Positions 1 through 8,845 of a stretch of 42,711 bases of DNA are shown here, one piece after another. The notes under the pieces were generated by a model. The model had not been told where the DNA came from. It made no database searches and saw only the letters and a list, made by a program, of their open reading frames with translations. Each line of letters begins with the position of its first letter. Within the stretch, counting starts at the first letter, position 1. The stretch is from an uncultured Muribaculaceae bacterium. GTDB taxonomy: Bacteria > Bacteroidota > Bacteroidia > Bacteroidales > Muribaculaceae. The position numbers and the translations under genes were made by a program. The stretch covers positions 1 through 42,711 of the forward strand of contig CALUMJ010000023.1 in assembly GCA_944321715.1 (NCBI GenBank), read 5' to 3'.

Positions 1-249
1 GGCGTATATCAGTTTGAAACATAGCAATTTAATGGTACCTTTCGGCACACGGACGCACGAGCCGTGCGTCCCTACGAAATTGGTGAACGCCTATTTTGAT
101 ACACCTTCATGGCCAAGCGCAGAAAGACTGTGTGAAAAAACGGGCAACACACAAGTATGCCATTTTTAGTGAAGTCAAAAAGTCATGGATGGGTGTTATG
201 CCACGACGGGGCTGCGATTGCGGCTTCGTGCAATCGGCCGATAAATGTG
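1..249. other. Non-coding region with REP-like element
   Basis: I see no gene here. The stretch lies downstream of the lptC-like gene. It carries a perfect 9-bp hairpin at 51-71 (GGACGCACG / CGTGCGTCC, loop AGC) and the motif GGTGTATCAAAAT on the minus strand at 93-105. Read on the minus strand, bases 38-106 match the element at 6805-6870 in order and spacing, so this is one copy of a dispersed repeat. Short open frames across 96-549 overlap lptC on the opposite strand and have no protein character. Confidence 0.6.
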
Positions 250-948
250 TCATTCTTCGGTTCGAGCGGTATCCCCATTTACTACATTAACACTGCGCTG
301 GCGTCGTCTAACCGGAGGCAACGAATCGTTGACCGCCGTGCTGTCGCTGTTGGCTACAGAATCGGCCTCGGCACTGCGCGCCGATTGCGTGCGCTGCTCA
401 AATGGGAAAATCGCGCTCACACTGTCAAGGTTGTAGGTGGTCATTCGGTCGTTCGACACGAAACCATAGCCCTCGATAATGCGGTTGGCTTTTTCAATAT
501 GTACAAACGAGTCGGAATAAATCTCGTTTCGGCGTTGCGAATAAAATAGCTGGTTGGTAAGTATCAACTCGTTGCGTGCGGTTTCGATATTCACATTTCC
601 ATCAAGCCTCCATAATTGTTCATCCTTGAAATAAGTCGCCGAATCGCATATAATCGAAGCGACAACATTGAACACCGAGTCGAACTGTTCAAGCATCAAA
701 CCCTGCGGAAACCGCCAAAACGGCTTCTTGGCCTCTTCATACATCAGCCACAATTGTGCCGTGATGCGATACTTGGTAATGCCCGAGTCGCTCACCAAGG
801 TATATACGCTATCGGTGGTCATTGTCGGGGTCGTTTCGGGGTCGGTGGCATGTTCCACCACGCTTTCCACCTCGTCGCGACATGCCACGGCAATAATGCA
901 CACCACAAGTGCCAGCAATATGTTTCTCGCTTTTTCCAAGCCTTGCAC
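250..948 (-). CDS. lptC: LPS export periplasmic protein, LptC family
   Basis: This 232-residue protein resembles LptC, the bitopic or lipid-anchored periplasmic component that passes lipopolysaccharide from the LptBFG ABC transporter to LptA. It has an N-terminal hydrophobic stretch (about residues 9-22) ending in AVAC, so Cys23 is a possible but weak lipobox. The body has the family's beta-rich jellyroll text: a YRITAQLW segment, a KPFWRFPQG segment and an IETARNELILTNQLFY segment at about residues 60-150. The tail from about residue 185 is low-complexity, polar and Arg-rich. The start is GTG at 948, six bases after the preceding barrel gene's stop, because no ATG sits in front of the hydrophobic segment. 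It is the last gene of coaX-OMP-lptC. The family call is by recognition of motifs; the gene symbol is moderately safe. Confidence 0.8.
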   Translation of the reverse strand: MQGLEKARNILLALVVCIIAVACRDEVESVVEHATDPETTPTMTTDSVYTLVSDSGITKYRITAQLWLMYEEAKKPFWRFPQGLMLEQFDSVFNVVASIICDSATYFKDEQLWRLDGNVNIETARNELILTNQLFYSQRRNEIYSDSFVHIEKANRIIEGYGFVSNDRMTTYNLDSVSAIFPFEQRTQSARSAEADSVANSDSTAVNDSLPPVRRRQRSVNVVNGDTARTEE

Positions 949-954
949 GAGTCG

Positions 955-2208
955 TTACCTAATCTTGTTTTTCCAGAACCACATTTCGTTGAAGTTTATC
1001 CCGACCGTGATGTTGAAGTAGTTTTCCGACACCAAGTTGGCTGGATATGCGGCACGATGCTTGTATTCAAATCCTATGTTGATAACCGTCTTGCTCGACG
1101 GAGCAGGGAATCCAAACCCAAACGACACTCCATAGTCGCGCACGTTGTTACCAAGCACTTTCACATAATCGTGGTTGAAATGTCCGCCGATGCGGTAGGT
1201 CACACGCCTGAAATAACTGCCACGTGGGTTAGGAGTATATGAAACACCGGCTGCCACTTTCCAACGGTTATCAAACTCCATATTCTCGTAGTTTTCAAGG
1301 TTCTCATACTTTGCATCAGCCCAGTTCTGGTAGGTGAAATCGGCAGCCACTGTCAAACGGTTGTCACGAGTCCACGACAGACCTCCGCCCAGCGTCATAG
1401 GCGTGCTGAAACGGTCTTTCATCGAAATGTTGCTCACTGTGTCAATCGCCGCAGTACCATCGTTCTCGGCATCATATTGCCGCCCAAGAGCAGTCCCGCG
1501 CAACGACTTGGCCGGTACATACACCGCGCCTAATGTCAAAGCATTATCCTTGTCAATGTCAATAGTATATTGCACGCCAAATTGTATGCCCCAGTCACGG
1601 ATTTTCAGCTCACGCTCGAAAAGTGCCTGCGTTGACATATCGTCCGACGAGGTTGCGTATGTGTCGTGGGTAATCGTACCGAAGTTATACGACACATTGG
1701 CACCTATCGAAAAATTATGAAAAGGCATGTACGACAAACCCAAGTAAAGCATGTTTATGCCGCCAGAACCGCCACGAGCATCGCCTCCATCGTCGGATAC
1801 CCCTCCGAAAGAATAGCCTACCGAAGAATAGGGCAACAAGCCGAAGCTACCGCCCACTTTCTTGCTCAACGGGAATTGCATGGTCACATAGTCAAGTCCT
1901 CCGCCGAAGCTCTTGCCTTTTACACCATTCTCGGTGGTCACTATGCCAGTGAAATCCATTCCGAAGTCGAGCAAGAATGTCAACGAATCGCAATGAGCAT
2001 ACGATGCCGGGTTCTTGACATTGATTTGACGGCCACTGTTGGTGGCATACCCCACGCCGCCCATCGCACGCTGCGAACTCGACGAATAATCACTCAACGA
2101 GCCGTAACCGAACATCGAATAAGGGCTCGATTCCCCATTTTGAGCCATCACTCCTGTGGCACAGCCTAATGCAAGGACAATGGCGAAAATCAGCTTATAT
2201 GTTTTCAT
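955..2208 (-). CDS. Outer-membrane beta-barrel protein (FadL/OMPP1-like)
   Basis: This 417-residue protein has a clear Sec signal peptide (MKTYKLIFAIVLALGCATGVMA, cleavage before QNG, residue 23). It then has the N-terminal text of a Bacteroidota barrel family: SPYSMFGYGSL followed by RAMGGVGYA and VKNPASYA. The rest is alternating polar and aromatic strands with many Gly and Tyr residues, ending in a short strand and KNKIR. FadL-type proteins move hydrophobic compounds across the outer membrane; the substrate here is unknown. Its ATG lies inside the end of coaX (14-base overlap, coaX stop at 2195), and lptC follows after six bases, so the three are probably co-transcribed. The barrel assignment is solid and the FadL relationship is inference. 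Confidence 0.8.
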   Translation of the reverse strand: MKTYKLIFAIVLALGCATGVMAQNGESSPYSMFGYGSLSDYSSSSQRAMGGVGYATNSGRQINVKNPASYAHCDSLTFLLDFGMDFTGIVTTENGVKGKSFGGGLDYVTMQFPLSKKVGGSFGLLPYSSVGYSFGGVSDDGGDARGGSGGINMLYLGLSYMPFHNFSIGANVSYNFGTITHDTYATSSDDMSTQALFERELKIRDWGIQFGVQYTIDIDKDNALTLGAVYVPAKSLRGTALGRQYDAENDGTAAIDTVSNISMKDRFSTPMTLGGGLSWTRDNRLTVAADFTYQNWADAKYENLENYENMEFDNRWKVAAGVSYTPNPRGSYFRRVTYRIGGHFNHDYVKVLGNNVRDYGVSFGFGFPAPSSKTVINIGFEYKHRAAYPANLVSENYFNITVGINFNEMWFWKNKIR

Positions 2209-2926
2209 TATATGTTAATATTCTGTTTAGTCCAATCGAAATCAGATTGTTCACAACATTCACATGCCGCGACATGCGCGAAGCCAAGTAATTGCTATCA
2301 CCGCCGGTGATTAACACCACCAAGTCGCTGCCTATCTTGCCAGCTATCTCGTCGATATAGCTTTCGATTTCCGACACCAAGCCTCGCACGACGCCTGCAC
2401 GGATTGCCGTCTCTGTGTCGTGCCCGATTAGCGGCACTTCGCCGTTGTAATCGACAAGCGGCAGACGGCTCGTGTAATTGTTCAACGCCTCGAAGCGCAT
2501 GTGCAACCCTGGCGAGATATTGCCACCGAGGAAATGCCCGTCGGCAGTCATCGTGTCGAGTGTCACAGCAGTGCCGGCATCCACTATCAACACATTCTGC
2601 TCCGGTGCGAAAATAGTGGCTCCGACAGCGGCAGCTATGCGGTCTTGCCCCAACGTGCGAGGCGTATCATAATCTACAGTCACAGGCAACGGGGTGTTGT
2701 GGTCAAGGCAAATGAACTTCTTCACTCTCTTCCTCAACAGCTCGATAATGCGGGCATCGGGACGGCGCACCGACGAATAAGCGGCGGCCTTCACATTATA
2801 AATTTTGATTATCCTTGCCAACGCCGATATGGACAGCAAGTCAAACCGTGCAACAGCCACCATGTCGTTGCCCTCAAACACCGACACCTTGGCCGAGGAG
2901 TTCCCTTCATCGATTGTGAGATTCAT
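2195..2926 (-). CDS. coaX: Type III pantothenate kinase
   Basis: CoaX phosphorylates pantothenate, the first step of coenzyme A synthesis from vitamin B5, in the cytoplasm. The 243-residue length is normal for type III enzymes. Visible motifs are the N-terminal phosphate-binding DEGNSSAKV (residues 6-14), the central DAGTAVTLD with its catalytic Asp, GGNISPGLHMR immediately after, and the C-terminal ITGGDSNYL. These belong to the ASKHA fold and exclude the unrelated type I and II kinases. It is the first gene of a three-gene set with the barrel protein and lptC. A minus-strand TAATTTTG box lies at 2979-2986, about 53 bases upstream of the ATG. panB, which makes the pantoate precursor, lies elsewhere in the window at 24016. 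Confidence 0.95.
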   Translation of the reverse strand: MNLTIDEGNSSAKVSVFEGNDMVAVARFDLLSISALARIIKIYNVKAAAYSSVRRPDARIIELLRKRVKKFICLDHNTPLPVTVDYDTPRTLGQDRIAAAVGATIFAPEQNVLIVDAGTAVTLDTMTADGHFLGGNISPGLHMRFEALNNYTSRLPLVDYNGEVPLIGHDTETAIRAGVVRGLVSEIESYIDEIAGKIGSDLVVLITGGDSNYLASRMSRHVNVVNNLISIGLNRILTYNENI

Positions 2927-2978
2927 AAAAAGTCAATTTCTCTCGTCCGACACCAAGCCGTAGCACGGCATCTGGGCG

Positions 2979-2986
2979 CAAAATTA
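2979..2986 (-). promoter_or_regulatory. Probable -7 box of the coaX operon
   Basis: The minus strand reads TAATTTTG, a full match to the Bacteroidota -7 consensus TAnnTTTG, and the coaX ATG lies 53 bases downstream. I do not see a TTTG at the standard 20-base spacing, so the promoter rests on one box only. Confidence 0.45.
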
Positions 2987-3084
2987 CAAATTACACGGCA
3001 ATATTGGTTAATGTTTCCTGCTTTTTAGCTCATTCCAAGATACAATAAGTATTTTTTGCCGATGTTAATTCTATGCTAATCACA

Positions 3085-3486
3085 CTAATTCCTGTTTTTC
3101 ATTTTCTTTTTCATTTCCTTCTTCTCGATATAGCCTATCACGAAGGCTGTATATATCTGCAACGCCGCGCCAGCCATCAAGAAACCGAGCCAGTCATATC
3201 CCGTGGCATAAGGAAAGAAATGCAACTCGGCCGAAAACTTGAAATAAGCCGAAAGGCAATAACAGATTGCCGATACAGTCGAAATGCGGTACAGCCGTTT
3301 AATGCGCGTGTTGTCGCCATCGTACTTGTCGAGCAGCCGCACCACAAGCACACCGATTGCACCCAAGGCAAACACATAGTTGAGCCACGGATAGCGGAAC
3401 AACAACAGATTGAGAAGCACAGGAATCATGAGCATGAGCATCGATAGCGACAGCACAATTCCCAATATCTTAGTCCTTTTATCCAA
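3085..3486 (-). CDS. Small four-helix membrane protein, unknown function
   Basis: I do not recognise a named family. The 133 residues contain four hydrophobic segments (about 7-29, 34-50, 67-84 and 98-118) separated by short basic or polar loops, and end in a Lys-rich cytoplasmic-type tail (KKEMKKKMKNRN). The start is TTG at 3486: an AGGAGG Shine-Dalgarno sequence sits eight bases before it, and the next in-frame ATG would cut into the first helix. It begins 18 bases after the FtsB-like gene's stop and is probably translated from the same message. Short polytopic proteins following ftsB/divIC homologues are seen in other Bacteroidales, but a division role is only inference. Confidence 0.75.
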   Translation of the reverse strand: MDKRTKILGIVLSLSMLMLMIPVLLNLLLFRYPWLNYVFALGAIGVLVVRLLDKYDGDNTRIKRLYRISTVSAICYCLSAYFKFSAELHFFPYATGYDWLGFLMAGAALQIYTAFVIGYIEKKEMKKKMKNRN

Positions 3487-3504
3487 TTCGATTCCCTCCT
3501 AATT

Positions 3505-3822
3505 TCATTTTATGTCGGTTACAAACACATCTTCATTTTCTCGCTTCATGCCATATTGCTCGCGGGCAACTTTCTCGATTGCCTCGGGACCGGCATTGAT
3601 TTCGACGACACGGCGCATATACAGTGCCGAAGAGTCGTCATACCGCTTGATTTCGCTTTCGAGCTGGTGTATGCGGCTTTGATAACCAAGCCGTTTCACA
3701 TAGCTGTTCTCACCCCACACTATCGACACGAGTATCACCACTACCACCACTATCAGCGGCAAGTTGAACAACACCCGCACCCACATTGGGTGGTCGGCCT
3801 TGTTTTTAGCATTGTCTGCCAT
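3505..3822 (-). CDS. Septum formation initiator, FtsB/DivIC-like
   Basis: This 105-residue protein has the standard layout of FtsB/DivIC: a short cytoplasmic N-terminus, one transmembrane helix (about residues 16-38), and a periplasmic coiled coil (about 45-75, with QSRIHQLESEIKRYDD). A conserved end with EKVAREQYGMKRENEDVF at about residues 83-100 completes it. Proteins of this family bridge early and late divisome components with FtsL and FtsQ. The small membrane protein lies 18 bases downstream. A minus-strand near-consensus box (TTACTTTG) lies at 3852-3859, about 30 bases upstream of the ATG. FtsB and DivIC cannot be separated from the sequence alone, so no symbol is given. Confidence 0.88.
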   Translation of the reverse strand: MADNAKNKADHPMWVRVLFNLPLIVVVVVILVSIVWGENSYVKRLGYQSRIHQLESEIKRYDDSSALYMRRVVEINAGPEAIEKVAREQYGMKRENEDVFVTDIK

Positions 3823-3927
3823 ATCTCTTTTATAATTGCAATTACCGACTGCAAAGTAACAAATTTATTTCCAAAGCGCAAAAACGCCAAGAGCTGCGCC
3901 TGCACAAACCGGCAGGGCGAAACGTTG

Positions 3928-4365
3928 TCACTTGCGTTCACGTAGCAAGTCGCGAATTTCGGCAAGAAGTTTCGCCTCGGCACTCGGCTCGGGCGGAGCC
4001 GCCGACTTGGCCTCCTCGGCCTTCTTACGTTGCGACAACTTGGCAACGAGCTTGACAAACAAGAAAATGCAAAATGCAATTATGATAAAATCAAACGTGT
4101 TCTGTATGAACACCCCATATTGCAATGCCACTGCCGCTTTCTCAACAGTGCCATCGGCAGCCAACTGCGCCGGCGACAGTTCCAATTCGAGCGAAGTGAA
4201 ATCTATGCCTCCGATGAGCATTCCCAGCAATGGCATCACTACGTTGTTGACAAGCGAAGTGACAATCTTTCCGAACGCACCACCTATAATCACGCCCACT
4301 GCCATGTCGAGCACGTTGCCCCGCATAGCGAAATCCTTGAAATCTTTCAGGAACTTGAAATTCAT
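3928..4365 (-). CDS. mscL: Large-conductance mechanosensitive channel
   Basis: MscL is the homopentameric inner-membrane valve that opens on osmotic downshock. The 145 residues show the family pattern. An amphipathic N-terminus ([21 protein letters not shown]) leads into the pore helix with Gly-rich [25 protein letters not shown] at about residues 23-47. A periplasmic loop follows, then the second helix (about 85-105, [16 protein letters not shown]), and a charged C-terminal bundle ending [10 protein letters not shown]. It is a single gene facing away from gap. A minus-strand TAATTTTG box at 4412-4419 may be its promoter. Nothing is missing or odd. Confidence 0.97.
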   Translation of the reverse strand: MNFKFLKDFKDFAMRGNVLDMAVGVIIGGAFGKIVTSLVNNVVMPLLGMLIGGIDFTSLELELSPAQLAADGTVEKAAVALQYGVFIQNTFDFIIIAFCIFLFVKLVAKLSQRKKAEEAKSAAPPEPSAEAKLLAEIRDLLRERK

Positions 4366-4411
4366 AACTCTATAATAATTAATGTTGAAAGCAACAGTTA
4401 AAACAGTAAAT

Positions 4412-4419
4412 CAAAATTA
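4412..4419 (-). promoter_or_regulatory. Possible mscL -7 box
   Basis: The minus strand reads TAATTTTG (consensus TAnnTTTG) 47 bases upstream of the mscL ATG. No TTTG is present at the usual upstream spacing, so this is a single-box call. Confidence 0.4.
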
Positions 4420-4475
4420 AGGAAATTTTTCCATTATTTCACTATGCCACCTAACAATTTTCCAAAAAAATATAT

Positions 4476-4483
4476 TACTTTTG
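4476..4483 (+). promoter_or_regulatory. Probable gap -7 box with long leader
   Basis: TACTTTTG matches TAnnTTTG. Transcription from here would give a leader of about 150 bases before the gap ATG. The leader holds a 12-base direct repeat AGTGCAGCACCA at 4501-4512 and 4519-4530 (18-base period). No clear -33 TTTG is visible at the expected distance. Confidence 0.5.
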
Positions 4484-4500
4484 CGGTGGAACAATAAGGG

Positions 4501-4530
4501 AGTGCAGCACCATCTTTCAGTGCAGCACCA
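4501..4530 (+). repeat. Direct repeat in the gap leader
   Basis: AGTGCAGCACCA occurs twice, 18 bases apart, inside the presumed 5' leader of gap. The two copies are identical. Possible roles include protein binding or alternative RNA pairing, but nothing in the sequence decides this. Confidence 0.6.
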
Positions 4531-4634
4531 AGTTGCCGATAAAAAGCGGAAAATGGCGCACATACCCCCCGAAGTAGCACAACATAATTGCAAAAATTAA
4601 AAACGAAATATATTTTAACCAAACTAACTTATAA

Positions 4635-5651
<1,017 letters not shown>

Positions 5652-5675
5652 TAAGCTCAGTAGCTAAAATAAACC

Positions 5676-5712
5676 AAAAGAAGGGGAACACACAGCGTGT
5701 TCCTCTTCTTTT
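5676..5712 (+). terminator. gap terminator
   Basis: A 16-bp stem (AAAAGAAGGGGAACAC / GTGTTCCTCTTCTTTT, one G-T pair, five-base loop) ends in a T run, 25 bases after the gap stop. The A-rich 5' arm means it could also act for the opposite strand. Confidence 0.9.
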
Positions 5713-5857
5713 TATTTGGAGGATACATCAAAATCCGCTTTTCAGCAATTACAGATTGTTTCAGTATCGATACTGTGAAAAATATGTACAGCCCCACACA
5801 ACATGGGCGCATAGTCATTTTAACACACCACCACACCTACATTCAAAATAAATAATA

Positions 5858-5865
5858 TATCTTTG
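5858..5865 (+). promoter_or_regulatory. Probable -7 box of the barrel gene at 5952
   Basis: TATCTTTG is a full match to TAnnTTTG and would give an A/C-rich leader of about 80 bases. The rest of 5713-5951 shows no gene. Confidence 0.45.
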
Positions 5866-5951
5866 CTATTACAATTCTACCACCAGTGATACACAAATCA
5901 TGAATCAACTCAATCACATATAAACAACTATACAACCATAACGAACAGCTT

Positions 5952-6641
5952 ATGAAAAAAATGATTTTTTTCGTAGCCATTCTGGCTGCGGTTGTAACAA
6001 ACAACAACGTAAACGCTGAAAACAAATTCAAACCCGAAGCCATGAGCATTGCCACAGAAATCAACTATTCATTCGGTGGCGCTTCGACCGAAGAAGGCTT
6101 CCAACTGCCAGAATATGGAGCCAAAGTAAGATTGTTCATAAACGAAAATTGGGCTGCGCGTTTAAACTTAGGACTCGGACTCGATACCGACACAGAAAGC
6201 ACGTTCAGCCCCACATACGACAATGACAACGAAACCAAAGACAAGGCCAGCGTTGCAGCATTCTCGATTATGCCTGGCTTTGAATACCATTTTACAAAAT
6301 TTGACAGAATTTCGCCTTACATAGGTGCAGAAATCGGCATAGTCAGCCTGACGACAAAAAGCATAACCGAACGCGATTACGAGAGCTACAAAATCACGGT
6401 CAAGACTCCAGCCATCGGCTTTGCCGTCAATGCAGTATCGGGTGTCGATGTTTACCTATGCAAAGGACTGTACGTCGGTGCCGAAATCAGTTTGGGATAT
6501 GAAATGCTCAAGACACGGCTAAGCAGGACCACCATCGAAACGGCTGACGGCACGACCGAAGAAACCAACGACAACACATCAACCCGAAGCTACTTCGGCT
6601 TCAATGTGACCCCGGCTCTGCGCATCGGTTGGCATTTCTGA
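5952..6641 (+). CDS. Small outer-membrane beta-barrel protein
   Basis: The 229-residue protein starts with a signal peptide (MKKMIFFVAILAAVVTNNNVNA, cleavage before ENK, residue 23). The mature part is a run of amphipathic strands (INYSFGG, AARLNLGLGLD, FSIMPGFEYHF, ISPYIGAEIGIV, GLYVGAEISLGYEML) and ends RSYFGFNVTPALRIGWHF, with the terminal Phe expected for BAM-dependent barrels. Two polar loops rich in Asp, Glu, Thr and Asn (about residues 70-90 and 190-215) would be surface exposed. Size and strand count suggest a small barrel of about eight strands, like the OmpW/OmpX-type proteins common in Bacteroidota. Function is unknown. It stands alone, with repeats downstream. Confidence 0.8.
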   Translation: MKKMIFFVAILAAVVTNNNVNAENKFKPEAMSIATEINYSFGGASTEEGFQLPEYGAKVRLFINENWAARLNLGLGLDTDTESTFSPTYDNDNETKDKASVAAFSIMPGFEYHFTKFDRISPYIGAEIGIVSLTTKSITERDYESYKITVKTPAIGFAVNAVSGVDVYLCKGLYVGAEISLGYEMLKTRLSRTTIETADGTTEETNDNTSTRSYFGFNVTPALRIGWHF

Positions 6642-6728
6642 GAAACCAATCAGACAGATTGGTGAACCTCGTGCTTATTCGATGTAAGCAACCCGCATAC
6701 AACCCACGATTACTGACAGACCATTGTG

Positions 6729-6870
6729 TAGAGCCGTCATATCATGGCGGCTAGTTACTATCTCATTTACAGCATATTACGATTACATTCGAGCCATCAT
6801 CGAGGGTGTATCAAAATTGGCATGACCCACCTCGTAGGGACGCACGGCCCGTGCGTCCGAGTGCCGCAAA
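6729..6870 (+). repeat. Composite REP-like repeat, copy B
   Basis: TAGAGCCGTCAT / ATGGCGGCTA forms an imperfect palindrome at 6729-6753. Next is a 51-base stretch with about 43 matches to 19484-19534, then GAGGGTGTATCAAAAT at 6802-6817. Finally there is a spacer and the 9-bp perfect hairpin GGACGCACG/CGTGCGTCC at 6838-6858, followed by GAGTGCCGCAAA. The last two blocks correspond to the reverse complement of bases 38-106. Motif order is kept between copies, which argues for one mobile or amplified unit rather than chance hairpins. Confidence 0.75.
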
Positions 6871-7006
6871 AGCCGATTAACCATCTGTAAACCAATAAAA
6901 TACGCACCTAATTACGCAGCGGACGCACGAGCCGTGCAGTTAGGCATTTTGACTCAGCCCCCAATGCCGCTTTAAATGAAATAGCCATGCTTCATGGCCA
7001 AGGCGA

Positions 7007-7038
7007 TTTGTTTTTCTCGGCGAGGTTAGTTATATTTG
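7007..7038 (+). promoter_or_regulatory. Consensus promoter of cmk-ispH
   Basis: TTTG at 7007-7010, then exactly 20 bases, then TATATTTG at 7031-7038. This fits the Bacteroidota housekeeping sigma consensus at both boxes and in spacing. The cmk ATG is 25 bases further on, so the leader is short. Confidence 0.8.
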
Positions 7039-7063
7039 TAATATTATTTTTGAGAGTTTTTAT

Positions 7064-7783
7064 ATGGAACAGAAACGCATCATCATAGCCATCGACGGCT
7101 TCTCTTCGACAGGGAAAAGCACGATGGCAAAGGCATTGGCGCGGCGCATCGGCTATGCCTATATCGACACCGGCGCAATGTACCGTGCAGTGACACTTTT
7201 CGCACTCGAAAACAATCTGGTGAACACCGACGGCTCTATACGTGAAGAAGAACTCGTAGCCCGGCTCGGCGACATCGCCATCACATTTGGCGTGAACCCG
7301 GCAACAGGGCAATCCGAAACATACCTCAACGGCCGCCGCGTGGAGCAGGAAATACGCAGCATGCGCGTGTCGGACAAAGTGAGCCAAGTGGCAAAAATCG
7401 CTGCCGTGCGCCACGCACTCGTGGCACAACAACAAGCCATGGGACGCGAAAAAGGCATCGTCATGGACGGACGCGACATAGGAACAGTGGTGTTCCCCAA
7501 TGCCGAGATGAAAGTGTACGTGACAGCCTCGGCCGAAACACGAGCACAACGCCGCTATGACGAACTGCGAGCAAAGGGCGACACATCGACCACCTACGAC
7601 GAGGTGCTGCACAACGTGATGGAACGTGACCGCATCGACACGACCCGCGCCGAAAGCCCGTTGCGCAAAGCCGACGATGCACACACACTCGACAACTCGC
7701 ACATGACAATCGCCGAGCAAGACCAATGGCTCATGAACCTATACACACAAATCGTCGCGGAAACAAGCAATGGCAACAATTGA
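7064..7783 (+). CDS. cmk: Cytidylate kinase
   Basis: Cmk transfers phosphate from ATP to CMP and dCMP in nucleotide salvage and lipid-linked CMP recycling. The 239 residues contain the P-loop GFSSTGKST (12-20; Ser replaces the more usual Pro/Ala in the loop), [11 protein letters not shown] for nucleoside contact, the long insert typical of bacterial CMP kinases (about 60-150), [14 protein letters not shown], and an Arg-rich lid ([28 protein letters not shown]). The next gene, ispH, starts 14 bases before the cmk stop, so the pair is translationally coupled. cmk-ispH adjacency is common in Bacteroidota. Confidence 0.96.
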   Translation: MEQKRIIIAIDGFSSTGKSTMAKALARRIGYAYIDTGAMYRAVTLFALENNLVNTDGSIREEELVARLGDIAITFGVNPATGQSETYLNGRRVEQEIRSMRVSDKVSQVAKIAAVRHALVAQQQAMGREKGIVMDGRDIGTVVFPNAEMKVYVTASAETRAQRRYDELRAKGDTSTTYDEVLHNVMERDRIDTTRAESPLRKADDAHTLDNSHMTIAEQDQWLMNLYTQIVAETSNGNN

Positions 7784-8651
7784 AATCGACAGCGGTTCGG
7801 GATTCTGCTTCGGAGTGGTGACAGCCATACGCAAAGCCGAGGAAGAATTAGACAAATCGGGCAAGCTGTATTGCCTCGGCGACATCGTGCACAATTCCAA
7901 CGAGGTAGAACGCTTAGAAGCCAAAGGGCTGCAAACAATAACCCACGACGAATTGCACCAACTGCACAACGTGACAGTGCTGCTGCGCGCCCACGGCGAG
8001 CCGCCCGAAACCTACCGCACGGCTGCCAGCAACAATATCACCATCATCGATGCTACCTGCCCGGTGGTGCTTCAACTGCAACGCCGCATCAATGCCCGCT
8101 ACCATGAGGTGCTGCCCGACGGGTCGCACCCTCAAATAGTAATCTACGGCAAGAAAGGACATGCCGAAGTGAACGGGCTGGTGGGGCAAACCGACGGAGA
8201 AGCAATCGTGGTGGAAAGCATTGACGAACTCGACCGCATCGACTTCACCCGCGACATTTACCTCTATTCGCAAACCACCAAGTCGCTGCAAGGCTTCACA
8301 GCCATAGTCGATGAAATTTCTCGCCGGCGACAAGCAGGATTTGAATACTTCGACACCATCTGTCGCCAAGTAGCCAACCGAATGCCACGCATACGAGAAT
8401 TTGCTCGCGCACACGACATAATCCTGTTTGTGTGCGGCAGCAAGAGCAGCAATGGGAAAGTGCTATACGAGGAATGCCGCCGTGCCAATCCCAATTCATT
8501 CCAAATCTCTTCGCCCGACGAAATCGACCGTTCGTGGCTCTATGGCAAAGAAAGAATAGGCATCTGCGGGGCAACTTCCACCCCCATGTGGCTCATGGAC
8601 CACGTGCGGCAAGCCGCTGACAGAATGCTACAAGACACTTCGCACTGTTAA
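7770..8651 (+). CDS. ispH: 4-hydroxy-3-methylbut-2-enyl diphosphate reductase
   Basis: IspH is the [4Fe-4S] enzyme that makes IPP and DMAPP in the last step of the MEP isoprenoid pathway. The three cluster cysteines are visible: Cys13 in GFCFGV, Cys97 in ATCPVV and Cys198 in DTICRQ. Substrate-binding residues are also present: His41 in HNSNEV, His75 in AHGEPP, and His131 with Glu133 in GHAEV. The length of 293 is slightly below the E. coli enzyme's. The C-terminal motif is [10 protein letters not shown] in place of the usual GASTP(D/E)xLI, a mild divergence. It overlaps cmk by 14 bases. Cluster supply would come from the SUF system encoded at 28299-33190. Confidence 0.95.
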   Translation: MATIEIDSGSGFCFGVVTAIRKAEEELDKSGKLYCLGDIVHNSNEVERLEAKGLQTITHDELHQLHNVTVLLRAHGEPPETYRTAASNNITIIDATCPVVLQLQRRINARYHEVLPDGSHPQIVIYGKKGHAEVNGLVGQTDGEAIVVESIDELDRIDFTRDIYLYSQTTKSLQGFTAIVDEISRRRQAGFEYFDTICRQVANRMPRIREFARAHDIILFVCGSKSSNGKVLYEECRRANPNSFQISSPDEIDRSWLYGKERIGICGATSTPMWLMDHVRQAADRMLQDTSHC

Positions 8652-8742
8652 TATTGCTTTATGTTCATGTTTTTTAATATGATAACTGACATTTTCACCA
8701 ACAATTAGCATAAAGGGTACAAAAATCACCAGCCATTATTGC

Positions 8743-8750
8743 TAATTTTG
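8743..8750 (+). promoter_or_regulatory. Probable -7 box of the RND operon
   Basis: TAATTTTG matches TAnnTTTG and lies 95 bases upstream of the adaptor ATG in an AT-rich stretch (8652-8845). A -33 TTTG at the standard spacing is not seen, and no regulator gene lies next to the operon. Confidence 0.45.
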
Positions 8751-8845
8751 CATCAAATTTTCTATTGAATTATATAATTGTGATACAGTCTATAAAACGG
8801 TATAAAAAAACACAGCATTATTATAACAATAAAATTTAAATCATT

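Larger units (their letters stand above)
6642..7063. other. 422-base non-coding region with repeats and the cmk promoter
   Basis: No gene is visible. From left to right it holds a hairpin palindrome (6729-6753), a 51-base element (6752-6802) related to the arms of the island at 19351-19534, and a GGTGTATCAAAAT motif (6805-6817). These are followed by a perfect GGACGCACG hairpin (6838-6858), a degenerate second copy of that palindrome (6921-6937) and a 22-base match to the reverse complement of 19134-19155. A consensus promoter lies at the right end. Confidence 0.7.

Noticed and set aside
157-549. 130-codon plus-strand frame at the left edge
   Set aside because: More than half overlaps lptC on the other strand. 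There is no start signal, and part of it is a repeat region.
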